A stretch of 64,000 bases of DNA from Fimenecus sp900545625 (GCA_963931525.1 OZ007023.1:1798001-1862000), one strand, 5' to 3'; positions 49,001 through 58,745 are shown, numbered from the stretch's first letter. Made by a program: numbers and translations. Notes: generated by a model from the sequence alone, not told the origin.

Positions 49001-50419
49001 TTGGAGACTACAAAGACCCGAAAGAATCCCGCGCGCTTCGGGCGCTATATCGGCTACGGGATCGGCGCGGTAGGCTTAGATTTGAGCTATGGGCTGTTCT
49101 ATTCCTACCTTTCCAAGTATTTGACGGACGTTCTGCTGATGCCGGCTGCGTTCCTTTTGATCCTCACGCCGATCGCGCGCATTTGGGACGGTATCAACGA
49201 CCCGATGATGGGCGTAATCGTAGACCATACCAAAACACGCATGGGCAAATACCGCCCGTGGATCCTGATCGGCACATCGTGCAATGCCGTTATACTTGCC
49301 ATGATGTTCACAAACCCCGGGATCTCCATCGGTTCCGCTTGGATGTATGTATATGTCGCGGTGATGTATATCCTGTGGGGCATGACGAACACGATGGCGG
49401 ACATCCCCTATTGGAGCATGGTGCCGAGCTTCACGAACGACCCGAATGAGCGCAACACCATTTCGACCATTGCGCGTACCTTCAGCGGTATCGGACAGGG
49501 CATTATTACGATCTTCACCCCGTATGCACTTGTGCTTTTGGGTACGGGTTTAACCGATGAGGAGCGCCAGGTCAGCGCACAGGGCTTCAGCCGCTGGGCG
49601 ATCATCTGCGCGGTGCTGCTGGTCCTGTTCGCCGTTATTTGCGTTTCTGTCACCAAAGAACGTCATGTGATCTACAACAACGAAAAATTCAGCTTCAAAA
49701 AGGTGTTTGAAGTCGTGCGCAGCAACGACCAGCTGGTCGTCTTTATGATCTTCGCGATGCTCTCGAATGCGGGCTGGTACCTGACCAGCGGCGTGGGCGC
49801 GTACTACTTTGACAACGTGGAGGGCGACATCACTAAGCAGAGCACCTTTGCCACATTCGGCGCGGTCGGCTCATTTTTGGGGCTGTTCGTCATTCCGCTG
49901 ATGAGCAAAAAATATACCCGCCGCACGATCTACCGCTTCTGCCTGATCATCGTCATCATCGGGTACATCGCCATGACGATCTGCGGGCCGATCCTCCATA
50001 ATATGCTGCTTTTGAGCCTGGCTTACATCATCGCTTCTATCGGTATTGCGTCGATGTTCGTCAACCAGACGGTCATGCTTGCCGACATTGTGGACTACGG
50101 CGAATACAAGACCGGAAAGCGCAGCGAAAGCACGACCTTTGCCATGAAAGGCTTTTTGCAGAAAATGGCATACACCATTCAAACGATCGTTATGTTCTCC
50201 GGCTTCGGGATCTCCGGCTATGACGGCAACACGCAGGTACAGACCCCGTTTGCGGAAACGACCATCAGCGTGATGACCTTTGTTGTGCCGCCCATTCTGG
50301 TTTTGATTTCTTTCATTATTTTTTCTAAGAAATACAAGCTGTACGGCGAGCTTTCCGAAAAGGTGCTTGCCTTTGTCAATGCACGCGATGAAAAGATCGG
50401 CAACGTAGAGGAAATTTGA
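49001..50419 (+). CDS. GPH-family sugar:cation symporter
   Basis: A 472-residue transporter with the same family motifs: RIWDGINDPMMGVIVDHTKT, MADIPYWSMVPSFTNDPNER and LADIVDYGEYKTGKRSES. The TTG at 49001 is preferred as start because GGAGG lies eight bases upstream; the earlier in-frame ATG at 48977 falls at the predicted transcription start and has no leader. The stop is followed immediately by the phosphatase GTG, so the two form a unit. Substrate unknown. Confidence 0.85.
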   Translation: METTKTRKNPARFGRYIGYGIGAVGLDLSYGLFYSYLSKYLTDVLLMPAAFLLILTPIARIWDGINDPMMGVIVDHTKTRMGKYRPWILIGTSCNAVILAMMFTNPGISIGSAWMYVYVAVMYILWGMTNTMADIPYWSMVPSFTNDPNERNTISTIARTFSGIGQGIITIFTPYALVLLGTGLTDEERQVSAQGFSRWAIICAVLLVLFAVICVSVTKERHVIYNNEKFSFKKVFEVVRSNDQLVVFMIFAMLSNAGWYLTSGVGAYYFDNVEGDITKQSTFATFGAVGSFLGLFVIPLMSKKYTRRTIYRFCLIIVIIGYIAMTICGPILHNMLLLSLAYIIASIGIASMFVNQTVMLADIVDYGEYKTGKRSESTTFAMKGFLQKMAYTIQTIVMFSGFGISGYDGNTQVQTPFAETTISVMTFVVPPILVLISFIIFSKKYKLYGELSEKVLAFVNARDEKIGNVEEI

Positions 50420-51148
50420 GTGAGACTCCTGATCATCCGCCACGGCGACCCCGACTATGCCGTGGATTCGCTAACTGAAAAAGGGCGGCGCGAGGCGGAA
50501 TTCCTTGCCGAGCGCATGGCAAAAGAAAAAATCGATGCGTTTTACGTATCGCCCTTAGGCCGCGCGCGCGATACCGCCGCCTACACCTTAAACGCCATGC
50601 ACGCGCAAGGGAAAACACTTGGCTGGCTTCGTGAATTCCACGCGCCGATCTGGGACAAGGCCGCCAAAAAGATCCGAGGGCCGTGGGATCTGCTCCCCTC
50701 CTTTTACACCGTCAACGAGGATTTCTATGACGTGCACCGCTGGGCGGATACGGATTTTATGCGCGGCGGGCTTCGGCTGAAACCGGAATATAACCGCGTT
50801 TGCAAGGGACTGGACAAGGTACTTCGGCAGCATGGCTATGCGCGGTACGGCAACTACTATAAAGCCCTTTCGCCGAACATGGATACACTGGCGTTCTTTT
50901 GCCATTTCGGCGTGGAGTGCGTGATGCTTTCGCACCTGCTGCACGTTTCCCCCGTTGTGCTTTGGCAGGGCTTTTGCGCCGCGCCGACCTCCGTAACGAC
51001 GCTCTACACCGAGGAACGCGAAGAAGGCATTGCTGTGTTTCGGTGCAGCGCGTTCGGCGACATTTCGCACCTGTACGCGCACGGTGAGCCGCCCGCGTTT
51101 GCCGCACGGTTTTGCGAAATGTATGCAAACGAGGATGAAAGACATTAA
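50420..51148 (+). CDS. Histidine phosphatase family protein
   Basis: A 242-residue protein of the phosphoglycerate-mutase-like superfamily. The RHG motif (LLIIRHGDPDY, catalytic His at residue 8) and the SPLGRARDTA second-Arg motif are clear; the third His appears in FFCHFGVECVML. It begins with GTG directly after the transporter stop, and may act on the imported sugar phosphate. Length is longer than typical bacterial CobC-like members. Confidence 0.85.
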   Translation: MRLLIIRHGDPDYAVDSLTEKGRREAEFLAERMAKEKIDAFYVSPLGRARDTAAYTLNAMHAQGKTLGWLREFHAPIWDKAAKKIRGPWDLLPSFYTVNEDFYDVHRWADTDFMRGGLRLKPEYNRVCKGLDKVLRQHGYARYGNYYKALSPNMDTLAFFCHFGVECVMLSHLLHVSPVVLWQGFCAAPTSVTTLYTEEREEGIAVFRCSAFGDISHLYAHGEPPAFAARFCEMYANEDERH

Positions 51149-51166
51149 GGTTTCTGAAAATGGATC

Positions 51167-51193
51167 GCGCCCCGCCGGGAATCGGCGGGGCGC
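51167..51193 (+). terminator. Hairpin between convergent genes
   Basis: GCGCCCCGCCG/CGGCGGGGCGC perfect 11-bp stem between the phosphatase and clpE. No strong T tract follows on either side. Confidence 0.55.
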
Positions 51194-51209
51194 ATAACTT
51201 TATGCAGAT

Positions 51210-53555
51210 TTATTTTTCCAAAGTCAATTCGACCTCGCCGTCCTTGAGCGTCAGGCGGATCGCACGGATCGACTCTTCGCTGTGCTCCACAAGATAGGTG
51301 GAAAGCTTATCCTCCACGTTGCGCCGCAGCACATTGCGCAAATCACGCGCGCCGCGGACGTTGCCGTCCATTTTGGAAACCAGCAGCGCAGGAAGATCGT
51401 CCGTAAAGGAAAGCGTGATGCCCTTGTCCTGCAAAGCTTCCTGCAATTCACCAAGCATAAGAACGGCGATCTGCCGGTAGTTTTCCTCGGTCAATTCGTT
51501 GAACACTACGATCTCATCCACGCGCCCTAAAAATTCGGGTCGCAGGAATTCGCGCAGCGCCTTGATGGCATGTTCCTTTTTGACGTCGCCCGCTTCCTTG
51601 CCGAAGCCCATAGCGCCCGCCTGCCGCTCACTGCCCGCATTCGAGGTCATAATGATAACGGTGTTTGCAAAACTGACCGTACGCCCGTGGGCGTCGTTGG
51701 TCTTGCCCTCATCGAGAATTTGCAGCAGGATGTTCATGACATCCGGGTGCGCTTTTTCGATCTCATCAAACAAAATGATGGAATAGGGTTTCCGGCGCAC
51801 CTTTTCGGTAAGCTGCCCTGCCTCATCATAGCCAACGTAGCCGGGCGGCGAGCCGATAAGCCGCGATACCGAATGCTTTTCCATAAATTCCGACATATCC
51901 AGGCGAATGAGCGTTTCCGGCGTATCAAACAATTCACGGGAAAGCAGCTTAACAAGCTCGGTTTTGCCCACGCCCGTGGGGCCCACGAAAATAAAGGATG
52001 CCGGGCGCTTTTGCACCGAAAGCTGGATGCGGCTGCGGCGGATCGCCGCAGAGACGAGGTTGACCGCCTCATCCTGCCCGACAAGATGTGCTTTCAAGCG
52101 ATCCTCCATACCGATCAGGCGTTTGACGTCGCCCTCCACGATCTTGGTCGTCGGAATGCCCGTCCAAAGGTTGATGACGCGCGCCAAGTCCTCCTCGGTC
52201 ACAAAATTGTCGCTTGCCTTTTCGCGCAGGGCGGGTTCTTTCTGTTCGCAGGCAAGAAGTTCGGAACGCACAAGCGCGAGCGCGGCGTAGCTTTCGTTCT
52301 TTTTCTTTTCGTCGTTTTCGGTCTCCGCCGTAGTGACGAGCTCCTCCTCGCGGGATTGCAGCTCCGTTTTATGGCGCAAAAACAGCTCGTAATCGCTGAT
52401 TGCCTTATTGCGGAGATTTGCGCAGGTGCACGCTTCGTCCAACAGGTCGATCGCCTTATCGGGCAGGAAGCGGTCGGTGATATAGCGCTCGGAGAGCGTC
52501 ACCGCCTTATGCACGAGCGAATCGGAAATGCGCACGCGGTGGTAATTTTCGTAATAGCTTTTGATCCCTAAAAGGATCTGATAGGCGTCCTCTACGGACG
52601 GTTCTTCGACCTTGACGGGCTGGAAACGGCGTTCCAGCGCAGCGTCCTTTTCAATGTTTTGGCGATATTCATTGAATGTAGTCGCGCCGATGACCTGGAT
52701 CTCACCGCGGGAAAGCGCAGGCTTCAAAATATTTGCCGCGTTCATCGTGCCCTCGGCATCGCCCGTGCCGACAAGGTTGTGCACTTCGTCGATGAAAAGG
52801 ATGATATTCCCCTCGCTCTTCACCTCGTCGATCAGCCCTTTAATGCGGCTTTCGAACTGCCCGCGGAACTGCGTGCCCGCAACAAGCGCGGTGAGATCGA
52901 GCAAGTGGATCTCTTTATCGGCAAGCTTCGCCGGCACCTCGCCCGCCGCGATCTTCTGCGCAAGGCCCTCGGCGATGGCGGTCTTACCGACGCCGGGCTC
53001 GCCGATCAGGCACGGGTTGTTTTTTGTGCGGCGGCACAAGATCTGCACTGTGCGGTAGATCTCGCGGTCGCGGCCAATGATACGATCCAACTGCCCGCCT
53101 CGTGCACGCTCGGTCAAGTCGGTGCAATACAGCGACAGGTATTTGCGCTTTTTATTCTTCTTTTGGTTTTTCTGCGCATTGCCGCCTTTTTTGGGTTCCT
53201 CCACCACGCTGACCTCGGACGGGTCGATCATATCGCCGTCGTCGTTTTCCTGCGCGGCTTTATTCATCCCCGGGAACAGCCCCTGCATAAAGGAAAGCGG
53301 CAGCGCACCGCCGGGCTGGAAGCCCTCCTCGCCGTCGGCGTTTTCCATCATCTGCGCCATTTGCTCGGAGACCTCTTCCATTTCATCCTCTGTGATCCCC
53401 ATTTGCTCCATAAGCTGCTTGATCGGACCGATGTTCAGCTCCATGGCGCATTTGATGCAAAGCCCCTCGTTGGTGGTTTTATCCCCCTCCACCTTCGAGA
53501 TGAAAAATACCGCCGGATTTTTATGGCACCGGCTGCACAGCATGTTTTTGTTCAT
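51210..53555 (-). CDS. clpE: ClpE-type ATP-dependent unfoldase
   Basis: A 781-residue class I Clp ATPase. Instead of the Clp_N repeat domain it has an N-terminal zinc finger (C7, C10, C33, C36), as in ClpE and McsA, followed by an acidic/UVR-like linker (about 45-140). AAA-1 has Walker A GEPGVGKTA and Walker B ILFIDEVH; a coiled-coil middle region (about 405-460) precedes AAA-2 with GPTGVGKTE and IILFDEIEKAH. GAMGFG matches the ClpP-binding (M/V)GF loop, so degradation with ClpP is likely. It is last after cvpA and pgsA. No ctsR/mcsB nearby and no CtsR box seen in the promoter. Confidence 0.85.
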   Translation of the reverse strand: MNKNMLCSRCHKNPAVFFISKVEGDKTTNEGLCIKCAMELNIGPIKQLMEQMGITEDEMEEVSEQMAQMMENADGEEGFQPGGALPLSFMQGLFPGMNKAAQENDDGDMIDPSEVSVVEEPKKGGNAQKNQKKNKKRKYLSLYCTDLTERARGGQLDRIIGRDREIYRTVQILCRRTKNNPCLIGEPGVGKTAIAEGLAQKIAAGEVPAKLADKEIHLLDLTALVAGTQFRGQFESRIKGLIDEVKSEGNIILFIDEVHNLVGTGDAEGTMNAANILKPALSRGEIQVIGATTFNEYRQNIEKDAALERRFQPVKVEEPSVEDAYQILLGIKSYYENYHRVRISDSLVHKAVTLSERYITDRFLPDKAIDLLDEACTCANLRNKAISDYELFLRHKTELQSREEELVTTAETENDEKKKNESYAALALVRSELLACEQKEPALREKASDNFVTEEDLARVINLWTGIPTTKIVEGDVKRLIGMEDRLKAHLVGQDEAVNLVSAAIRRSRIQLSVQKRPASFIFVGPTGVGKTELVKLLSRELFDTPETLIRLDMSEFMEKHSVSRLIGSPPGYVGYDEAGQLTEKVRRKPYSIILFDEIEKAHPDVMNILLQILDEGKTNDAHGRTVSFANTVIIMTSNAGSERQAGAMGFGKEAGDVKKEHAIKALREFLRPEFLGRVDEIVVFNELTEENYRQIAVLMLGELQEALQDKGITLSFTDDLPALLVSKMDGNVRGARDLRNVLRRNVEDKLSTYLVEHSEESIRAIRLTLKDGEVELTLEK

Positions 53556-53558
53556 TCG

Positions 53559-54191
53559 TTATTTTTCCTCGGATTTATGCTTTCTTTCTTTGAATTGGCG
53601 GAAAGTGGACGGCAGGTAGCTCAAGAGCGCAACGAACGTGAGCGCGGCGGAAATGATCACCAGTACGATCATCACGGGCGTCGGCAGCGTGAACCATTCG
53701 CGCAGCGCGCCGATCTCAGGCCCGAAGGCTAACACGACCACCATAACGCCGTAAAACACGAATGTGGCGACCTTGCCGTAAATTTCGGCCGCACCCGGGC
53801 GCAGCCCGATCGCGAGCATCACCGCGCCGCCCAAAATCATGACAAGTTCCTTGAACAGGAAGAACAGGAACACCCATTTGAACCACTGCATCGTCGGATC
53901 CTGGGACTTGTCCAGCACCAGAAAAATCACGACGGCGATGGTGATCTGCGTGAGCTTGTCTGCCACGGGATCCAAGATCTTGCCAAGTTCACTGATCTGG
54001 TTGAAACGACGGGCGATCTTGCCGTCAAACAGGTCCGTAAGCCCTGAAAGGACAAGTACGACCACCGCCCACAGCGCTTCGCCGTTGTAAAACAGCACGC
54101 CAAACACGGGGATCAGCAAAATGCGGATCAGCGACAGCAGATTCGGCACGGTCAGGCATCCGGTAAACAGCGCTTTTAAATTCTCTTTCAT
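53559..54191 (-). CDS. pgsA: CDP-diacylglycerol-glycerol-3-phosphate 3-phosphatidyltransferase
   Basis: A 210-residue membrane enzyme making phosphatidylglycerol phosphate. The CDP-alcohol phosphotransferase motif D-x2-D-G-x2-A-R-x8-G-x3-D-x3-D appears as TDLFDGKIARR-x7-GKILDPVADK. Four to five transmembrane helices follow. It starts 15 bp after cvpA (GAGGTACTT before ATG) and ends 3 bp before clpE. Confidence 0.9.
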   Translation of the reverse strand: MKENLKALFTGCLTVPNLLSLIRILLIPVFGVLFYNGEALWAVVVLVLSGLTDLFDGKIARRFNQISELGKILDPVADKLTQITIAVVIFLVLDKSQDPTMQWFKWVFLFFLFKELVMILGGAVMLAIGLRPGAAEIYGKVATFVFYGVMVVVLAFGPEIGALREWFTLPTPVMIVLVIISAALTFVALLSYLPSTFRQFKERKHKSEEK

Positions 54192-54206
54192 GATAAGTAC
54201 CTCAAT

Positions 54207-54899
54207 TTATAATAAAATTTCGGATAAGCTCTCCGGCAAAAAGCGTTCCACCTGCTCTACAGTATAGGAATCTGATACCATGGATTCAAATCCGCCGCCG
54301 ATATGCGGTGCGACGACGAGGAGCAAAAGGCTGACGATCACAACGATGAGCAAGCCCTTTACTGCGCCGAGCACGGCACCAAGCCCCTGATTGAGTGTTT
54401 TAACAATCGGTATTTTAAACAGCTTGGAAACCCAATCCGCAACGATTTTAAATACGGCGAGCAACACAATACACAAAAGCAAAAACAGAATTGCGCCAAG
54501 TGCTGCAATACATACGGGGCGCACGACCTCATCGGTGATCCGCTGCGCGGCTTCGGCGGCGTTCGCGCCGCCGGCGAGGTGTTGAGAGAGTGCGTCCGCG
54601 TTAAAGCCCGTGCTTTCCAGATAGTCCGTCACAAAATCGGGAAGCCCCTCCAAAATCACACCGACATCTGCACTCCCGCTGTCTTCAGGCAAGGCCTCTT
54701 CCACGCGGTTTTGGAGGCTCTCCCCAAGGAAAGCATCATACACGCCTTCTGCAAAGGGCGTGGCAAGCTGTGCGGAAAGCACGACCGCCAGCACAAAGGC
54801 GACAATGTCGAGCACCGTTTTTACAATACCCTTTTTGGCGGCGACCACGATTGCGGCGACCGCGATGCACAGAAAAATCAAGTCGAGAATAATGCCCAT
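54207..54899 (-). CDS. CvpA-family membrane protein
   Basis: A 230-residue protein with four transmembrane helices typical of the CvpA family (N-terminal GIILDLIFLCIAVAAIVVAAKKG; GLGAVLGAVKGLLIVVIV). CvpA is required for colicin V production and envelope homeostasis in Proteobacteria; its molecular function is unresolved. ATG 54899 (GGTGAAG upstream) is preferred because the upstream start at 54983 lies at the transcription start of the promoter. It has an acidic insertion after the second helix (PEDSGSADVGVI). Confidence 0.8.
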   Translation of the reverse strand: MGIILDLIFLCIAVAAIVVAAKKGIVKTVLDIVAFVLAVVLSAQLATPFAEGVYDAFLGESLQNRVEEALPEDSGSADVGVILEGLPDFVTDYLESTGFNADALSQHLAGGANAAEAAQRITDEVVRPVCIAALGAILFLLLCIVLLAVFKIVADWVSKLFKIPIVKTLNQGLGAVLGAVKGLLIVVIVSLLLLVVAPHIGGGFESMVSDSYTVEQVERFLPESLSEILL

Positions 54900-54987
54900 A
54901 TCTTCACCGTACTGCGGCAATACAGCGCCCTTTGCGCCGTGAGCCGTATCGTTCCTTTCTTTTGCTTGCAGCGTTTGCTGCATCTAT

Positions 54988-55016
54988 ATTGTAGCATAAT
55001 CACAGCATACTTACAA
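54988..55016 (-). promoter_or_regulatory. Promoter of cvpA-pgsA-clpE
   Basis: Minus strand TTGTAA (55011-55016), 17-bp spacer, TACAAT (54988-54993). Confidence 0.7.
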
Positions 55017-55054
55017 CCGAATTTTCCATGTACAAATAGAAATCCGAATTTCCT

Positions 55055-56266
55055 TTATCCCGCTTCCGACGTGGTTTGCGCGTTTTCTTCCGTTTGCGTG
55101 GTCTCATAGCATTTTATGCCGCCGAGGGCATAAACGTAAGTGTTTTTGCCGTCTGTATACGGGCGGATGCTGTCGGCGTCTACCGCCGCCTTGCCGACGA
55201 GTGTACCCTCAAGGTCGTAATTGTAAAGATAACTGTCGGTCAGGACGGAAACATACCGTCCGTCGCAGGAAACGCCCTTGACGCTTTCCTCTAATTCTGT
55301 TTCAAACAACAACTCGCCGTCGCGGTCATAGGCGCGCACGATCTTGGAGGCGGAGCTGCCGTATTTGGAAAGCACCGCCGCCGTGCAGTGCCCGTCCTCA
55401 CTATATACGGTAGACAGGGTGTTCAAAGAAAGATCCTCTTCAAGCGTCAATTCGGTATTTTCGGCAATGGCAAACACGCGGTTGCCTGTCAACAGGACGC
55501 ACTCTTGAGAAAGGAATTCGATACCCGAAACGGTATTTTCAAAGTCAAAGGAAGCGATCGGTTCGCGATAATTAAAATCAAAAATATGCACTTTTGTATA
55601 TAACTCGCCGTCCTGTGCGCCCAGCACCGACACAGCGGCACGTTTGCCGTTATCGGAGAGCCCGACGGCAACGATCGTCTCCGAAGCACAGTTCCACTTA
55701 AAGATTTCCTTTTGATTTCGATTGATGACCGTCAGCGAGCTTTGCGCATTTTCCCCGCGGGAAGCCAGCGCGACCGTACCGTTTTCAGAAATCGCGCCGG
55801 TGAGCAGCTGCTGCGCGCTGACGCCTTCATATAACGTTTTAGATTTAGACTGCACACGATAGGCTGTGCCGCCCACGTCGAGCAGCAATACTCTGCCGCC
55901 GCGGCTGTCGGCATACGGGGAAGCATAAGTGTGCTGCGTCTCGGCCGACTTGCGTGCGGTGGAATCGAGCACATAGGTATCGTTTTCGGTCACCACAAAC
56001 AGATCGGAGCCGATGGGTTCCACGAACAAAACGCTGCTGTCCTCAAAATAATACGGATAGCCGTCACCGCGCTGCAATCCGGAAATGAGCGAGCTTAAAG
56101 AATCACCGATACTCGAAAACGTAACGTTGCCAAAACGCTGGGCGGCAACAACCACCAGCGCCAACAGCACCACGACGGCACAAAGCGCCTTGAGCACTGT
56201 CAAGAGACGTTCCCGCCCAACAGTACGGTTCTTTTTTTTCTTTTTGGGTTTTGCCTGTTTTGCCAT
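55055..56266 (-). CDS. DUF5711-like exported beta-propeller protein
   Basis: A 403-residue protein: a basic Lys-rich N-terminus (KPKKKKKN), one transmembrane segment (about 25-45) and an extracytoplasmic domain (about 65-390) of repeated four-strand units, seen as SDLFVVTENDTYVLD, GTAYRVQSKSKTLYEG and KEIFKWNCASETIVAVGLS. This resembles the DUF5711 propellers of Clostridia. Ligand unknown. It starts four bases after the truA stop, with AGGTAAGG before the ATG, and closes the long ruv-ecf-truA run. Confidence 0.7.
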   Translation of the reverse strand: MAKQAKPKKKKKNRTVGRERLLTVLKALCAVVVLLALVVVAAQRFGNVTFSSIGDSLSSLISGLQRGDGYPYYFEDSSVLFVEPIGSDLFVVTENDTYVLDSTARKSAETQHTYASPYADSRGGRVLLLDVGGTAYRVQSKSKTLYEGVSAQQLLTGAISENGTVALASRGENAQSSLTVINRNQKEIFKWNCASETIVAVGLSDNGKRAAVSVLGAQDGELYTKVHIFDFNYREPIASFDFENTVSGIEFLSQECVLLTGNRVFAIAENTELTLEEDLSLNTLSTVYSEDGHCTAAVLSKYGSSASKIVRAYDRDGELLFETELEESVKGVSCDGRYVSVLTDSYLYNYDLEGTLVGKAAVDADSIRPYTDGKNTYVYALGGIKCYETTQTEENAQTTSEAG

Positions 56267-56270
56267 AGCC

Positions 56271-57047
56271 TTACCTGCCCACATCCAAGGGATTTAAGAA
56301 AAGATCCCGTTCGTTATACGCCACTTGTGCGAGATACAGACCCGCTGCCGGAGCAGTCACGCCCGCCTTCGTGCGGTCGAGGCTTTCGAGAATTTTGGGG
56401 ATACAGCCCGCCGGGAGTTTTCCCGATTGTATATCCAAAAGCGTGCCGACCATGATGCGCACCATGTTGTAAAGAAAACCGTCACCCGATACTGTAAACT
56501 GCACCCGTTCCCCCTGCCGCTCCACAGAAAAGCTGCGGATCGTACGTACCCGGTCCGCCACATCGCTGTTCGCGGCACAAAAGGCAGAAAAGTCATGCCG
56601 TCCGACAAAATTCTGTGCCTGCCCGTGCAGAAAAACCGTGTCCAGTGCATAGGGATAAAAGTATGCGCGCCGCTCGTAAAAGGGATTACGCGTCTTTCCG
56701 TTCCAAAGTATATACTGATACGTCTTGCCGAGACAATCATAGCGCGCGTGAAAATCCAAAGGGACTTCGCGGCAGGAGCGCACAGCCACGTCGCGCGGAA
56801 GCACGGCGTTCAGCGCCGCAGACAGACGTTCGGGGCAAAGCGCAGTCTCAGCGCGTACATTGCAGCAAAATTCCAGCGCGTGCACGCCGGAATCCGTGCG
56901 GCTGCACCCGGTCACGGGGTAGCGTGTGCCCAAAATACGCTCCAGCGCGTCTTGCAGCGTCTCCTGCACAGTGACGGCATTTTCCTGCACCTGCCAGCCG
57001 TGGTAGGCGCTGCCGTCAAACATCAGCGTCAACAGAAAATTTCGCAT
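56271..57047 (-). CDS. truA: tRNA pseudouridine(38-40) synthase
   Basis: A 258-residue enzyme that isomerises U38-U40 in the tRNA anticodon arm. GCSRTDSGVHA holds the catalytic Asp (D52), and RYDCLGKTYQY and GDGFLYNMVRIMVG are the other conserved motifs. It follows ecfT by 19 bp, an order common in Firmicutes. Confidence 0.95.
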   Translation of the reverse strand: MRNFLLTLMFDGSAYHGWQVQENAVTVQETLQDALERILGTRYPVTGCSRTDSGVHALEFCCNVRAETALCPERLSAALNAVLPRDVAVRSCREVPLDFHARYDCLGKTYQYILWNGKTRNPFYERRAYFYPYALDTVFLHGQAQNFVGRHDFSAFCAANSDVADRVRTIRSFSVERQGERVQFTVSGDGFLYNMVRIMVGTLLDIQSGKLPAGCIPKILESLDRTKAGVTAPAAGLYLAQVAYNERDLFLNPLDVGR

Positions 57048-57066
57048 ATGTCTTTCGCCTTTCGCG

Positions 57067-57882
57067 TCAAATCAGCGCCGTCAATAATGCATTCGAGACA
57101 CCGATGCCTGCAAGGCACACGGCCGTAATGGCGATTGCCGCATAATCGCGCTTACAAAATTTCATCACACGAAGCCGCGTCCTGCCCTCGCCCCCGCGGT
57201 AACAACGGCATTCCATGGCGAATGCCAGATCATACGCACGTGTGAAAGCGTTGACGAACAGCGGTATAAATACGGGCACGAGCGCCTGTCCGCGCTTGAT
57301 CACGCCGCCGGAATCAAGCTGTGCGCCGCGTGCTTTCTGTGCGGACATGATCTTGTCGACCTCATCGATCAAAAGCGGGATAAAGCGCAGGGCGATCGTC
57401 ATCATCATGGCGATGGTGTGCACATTGATCTTGATCTTTTTCAGCGGGGAAAACAGCCGCTCGATCGCGTCGGTCAAAAGCGTGGGCGAGGTCGTATAGG
57501 TCAAAAGTGAGCTGGCCAGCACCAGCGCGATGATGCGCACGGAGGTGAACAGCGCCATAATGAGCCCGCTCGTGGTAATTTGGAACCAGCCGCGCTGGAA
57601 AAGCACGGTGCCGTCATCGTTATAAAAAATTTGCAGTATGGAGGTGAGCAGCACGATGATGACGATCGGCTTCAGGCTTTTGGCTATAAGCTTGAGCGAT
57701 ATGCGCGACAGCAGCACGGCAAACACCAGATACGCCACGCTGACACCGAGCGAAACAAAATTCTTGCAAAAAAATATGGAGACGATATACACAAACGTTA
57801 GCACGAGCTTTAAGCGCGGGTCGAGCTTGTGGATCGGGGATTTCCCTGGGAAATACTGCCCGATGGTGATGTCGCGGATCAC
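57067..57882 (-). CDS. ecfT: ECF transporter T component
   Basis: A 271-residue membrane protein of the energy-coupling module. The two coupling helices carry A-R-G-type motifs: QKARGAQLD and ECRCYRGGEGRTRL (a variant of A-R-G/E-S-R). It connects the EcfA1/A2 ATPases with various S components for vitamins. It begins with GTG overlapping the ecfA2 stop (GTGA). Confidence 0.92.
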   Translation of the reverse strand: MIRDITIGQYFPGKSPIHKLDPRLKLVLTFVYIVSIFFCKNFVSLGVSVAYLVFAVLLSRISLKLIAKSLKPIVIIVLLTSILQIFYNDDGTVLFQRGWFQITTSGLIMALFTSVRIIALVLASSLLTYTTSPTLLTDAIERLFSPLKKIKINVHTIAMMMTIALRFIPLLIDEVDKIMSAQKARGAQLDSGGVIKRGQALVPVFIPLFVNAFTRAYDLAFAMECRCYRGGEGRTRLRVMKFCKRDYAAIAITAVCLAGIGVSNALLTALI

Positions 57883-58745
57883 TGCAGCACCCCCTCTTTA
57901 TGCAAAAGCCCAAACAGCTCGCGGCGCGCCTGTTTTTCCGTATAGATGTCGGTACGCACCTCTACGCCGCGCGCACGTAAGTCCAAAAACACGCGCGTGA
58001 TCTGCGGCACGTCCAGCCCGTGGCGTTCGAGCGCCGCCGCATCGCGGAACACCTCGTCCACGGTGCCGCCCAAGGCGACCGTGCCGTTATCCATCACCAA
58101 TACGCGCGTGGCGGATTCGGCAATGTCATCCATACTGTGGGAAACGATCAAGACCGTGCTGCCTGTGGATACACGGTAGTTCTCGATCAAGGCTGCGATC
58201 TGCGCGCGCCCGCGCGGGTCAAGCCCCGCAGTGGGCTCGTCCAGGATCAAGATCTCGGGTTCCATAGCCAAGACCCCCGCGATCGCCACACGGCGCTTTT
58301 CACCACCGGACAAGTCAAACGGGGACTTATCAAGCCAAGTATCGCGGATCTCAAGGTACGACGCAGCGCGGCGGACACGCTCGTCCACCTGTGCCTTGGA
58401 AAGCCCCATATTGCGCGGGCCGAACGCGATGTCGCGATAGACCGTGCTTTCAAACAGCTGGTATTCGGGATATTGAAAACAAAGCCCGACGCGAAAGCGC
58501 GCGGCGTGCGTCGCGGCCTTGGAGGCGTGGATATCCGCTCCGTCCAAAAGTACCTTCCCGGAAGAGGGTTTGATGAGCCCGTTCAAATGCTGCATAAGGG
58601 TGCTTTTGCCTGAGCCCGTGTGCCCGATAATGCCCACAAGCTCACCCTTTTCTATCGAAAGGTTCACGTTTTCAAGCGCCTGCACCCGAAACGGGGTATT
58701 TTCGCCGTAAACGTAAGATAGGTTCTGCGTTTCAAGAATCGGCAT
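57879..58745 (-). CDS. ecfA2: ECF transporter ATPase A2
   Basis: A 288-residue ABC ATPase. Walker A GHTGSGKST, signature LSGGEKRRVAIAG, Walker B ILILDEPTAGLD. The Q-loop, YPEYQLFE, is typical of EcfA2. The N-terminus at MPILETQ is chosen because GGAGAAC lies ahead and the 15-codon extension does not fit; the start overlaps ecfA1 by 14 bp. Confidence 0.93.
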   Translation of the reverse strand: MPILETQNLSYVYGENTPFRVQALENVNLSIEKGELVGIIGHTGSGKSTLMQHLNGLIKPSSGKVLLDGADIHASKAATHAARFRVGLCFQYPEYQLFESTVYRDIAFGPRNMGLSKAQVDERVRRAASYLEIRDTWLDKSPFDLSGGEKRRVAIAGVLAMEPEILILDEPTAGLDPRGRAQIAALIENYRVSTGSTVLIVSHSMDDIAESATRVLVMDNGTVALGGTVDEVFRDAAALERHGLDVPQITRVFLDLRARGVEVRTDIYTEKQARRELFGLLHKEGVLQ

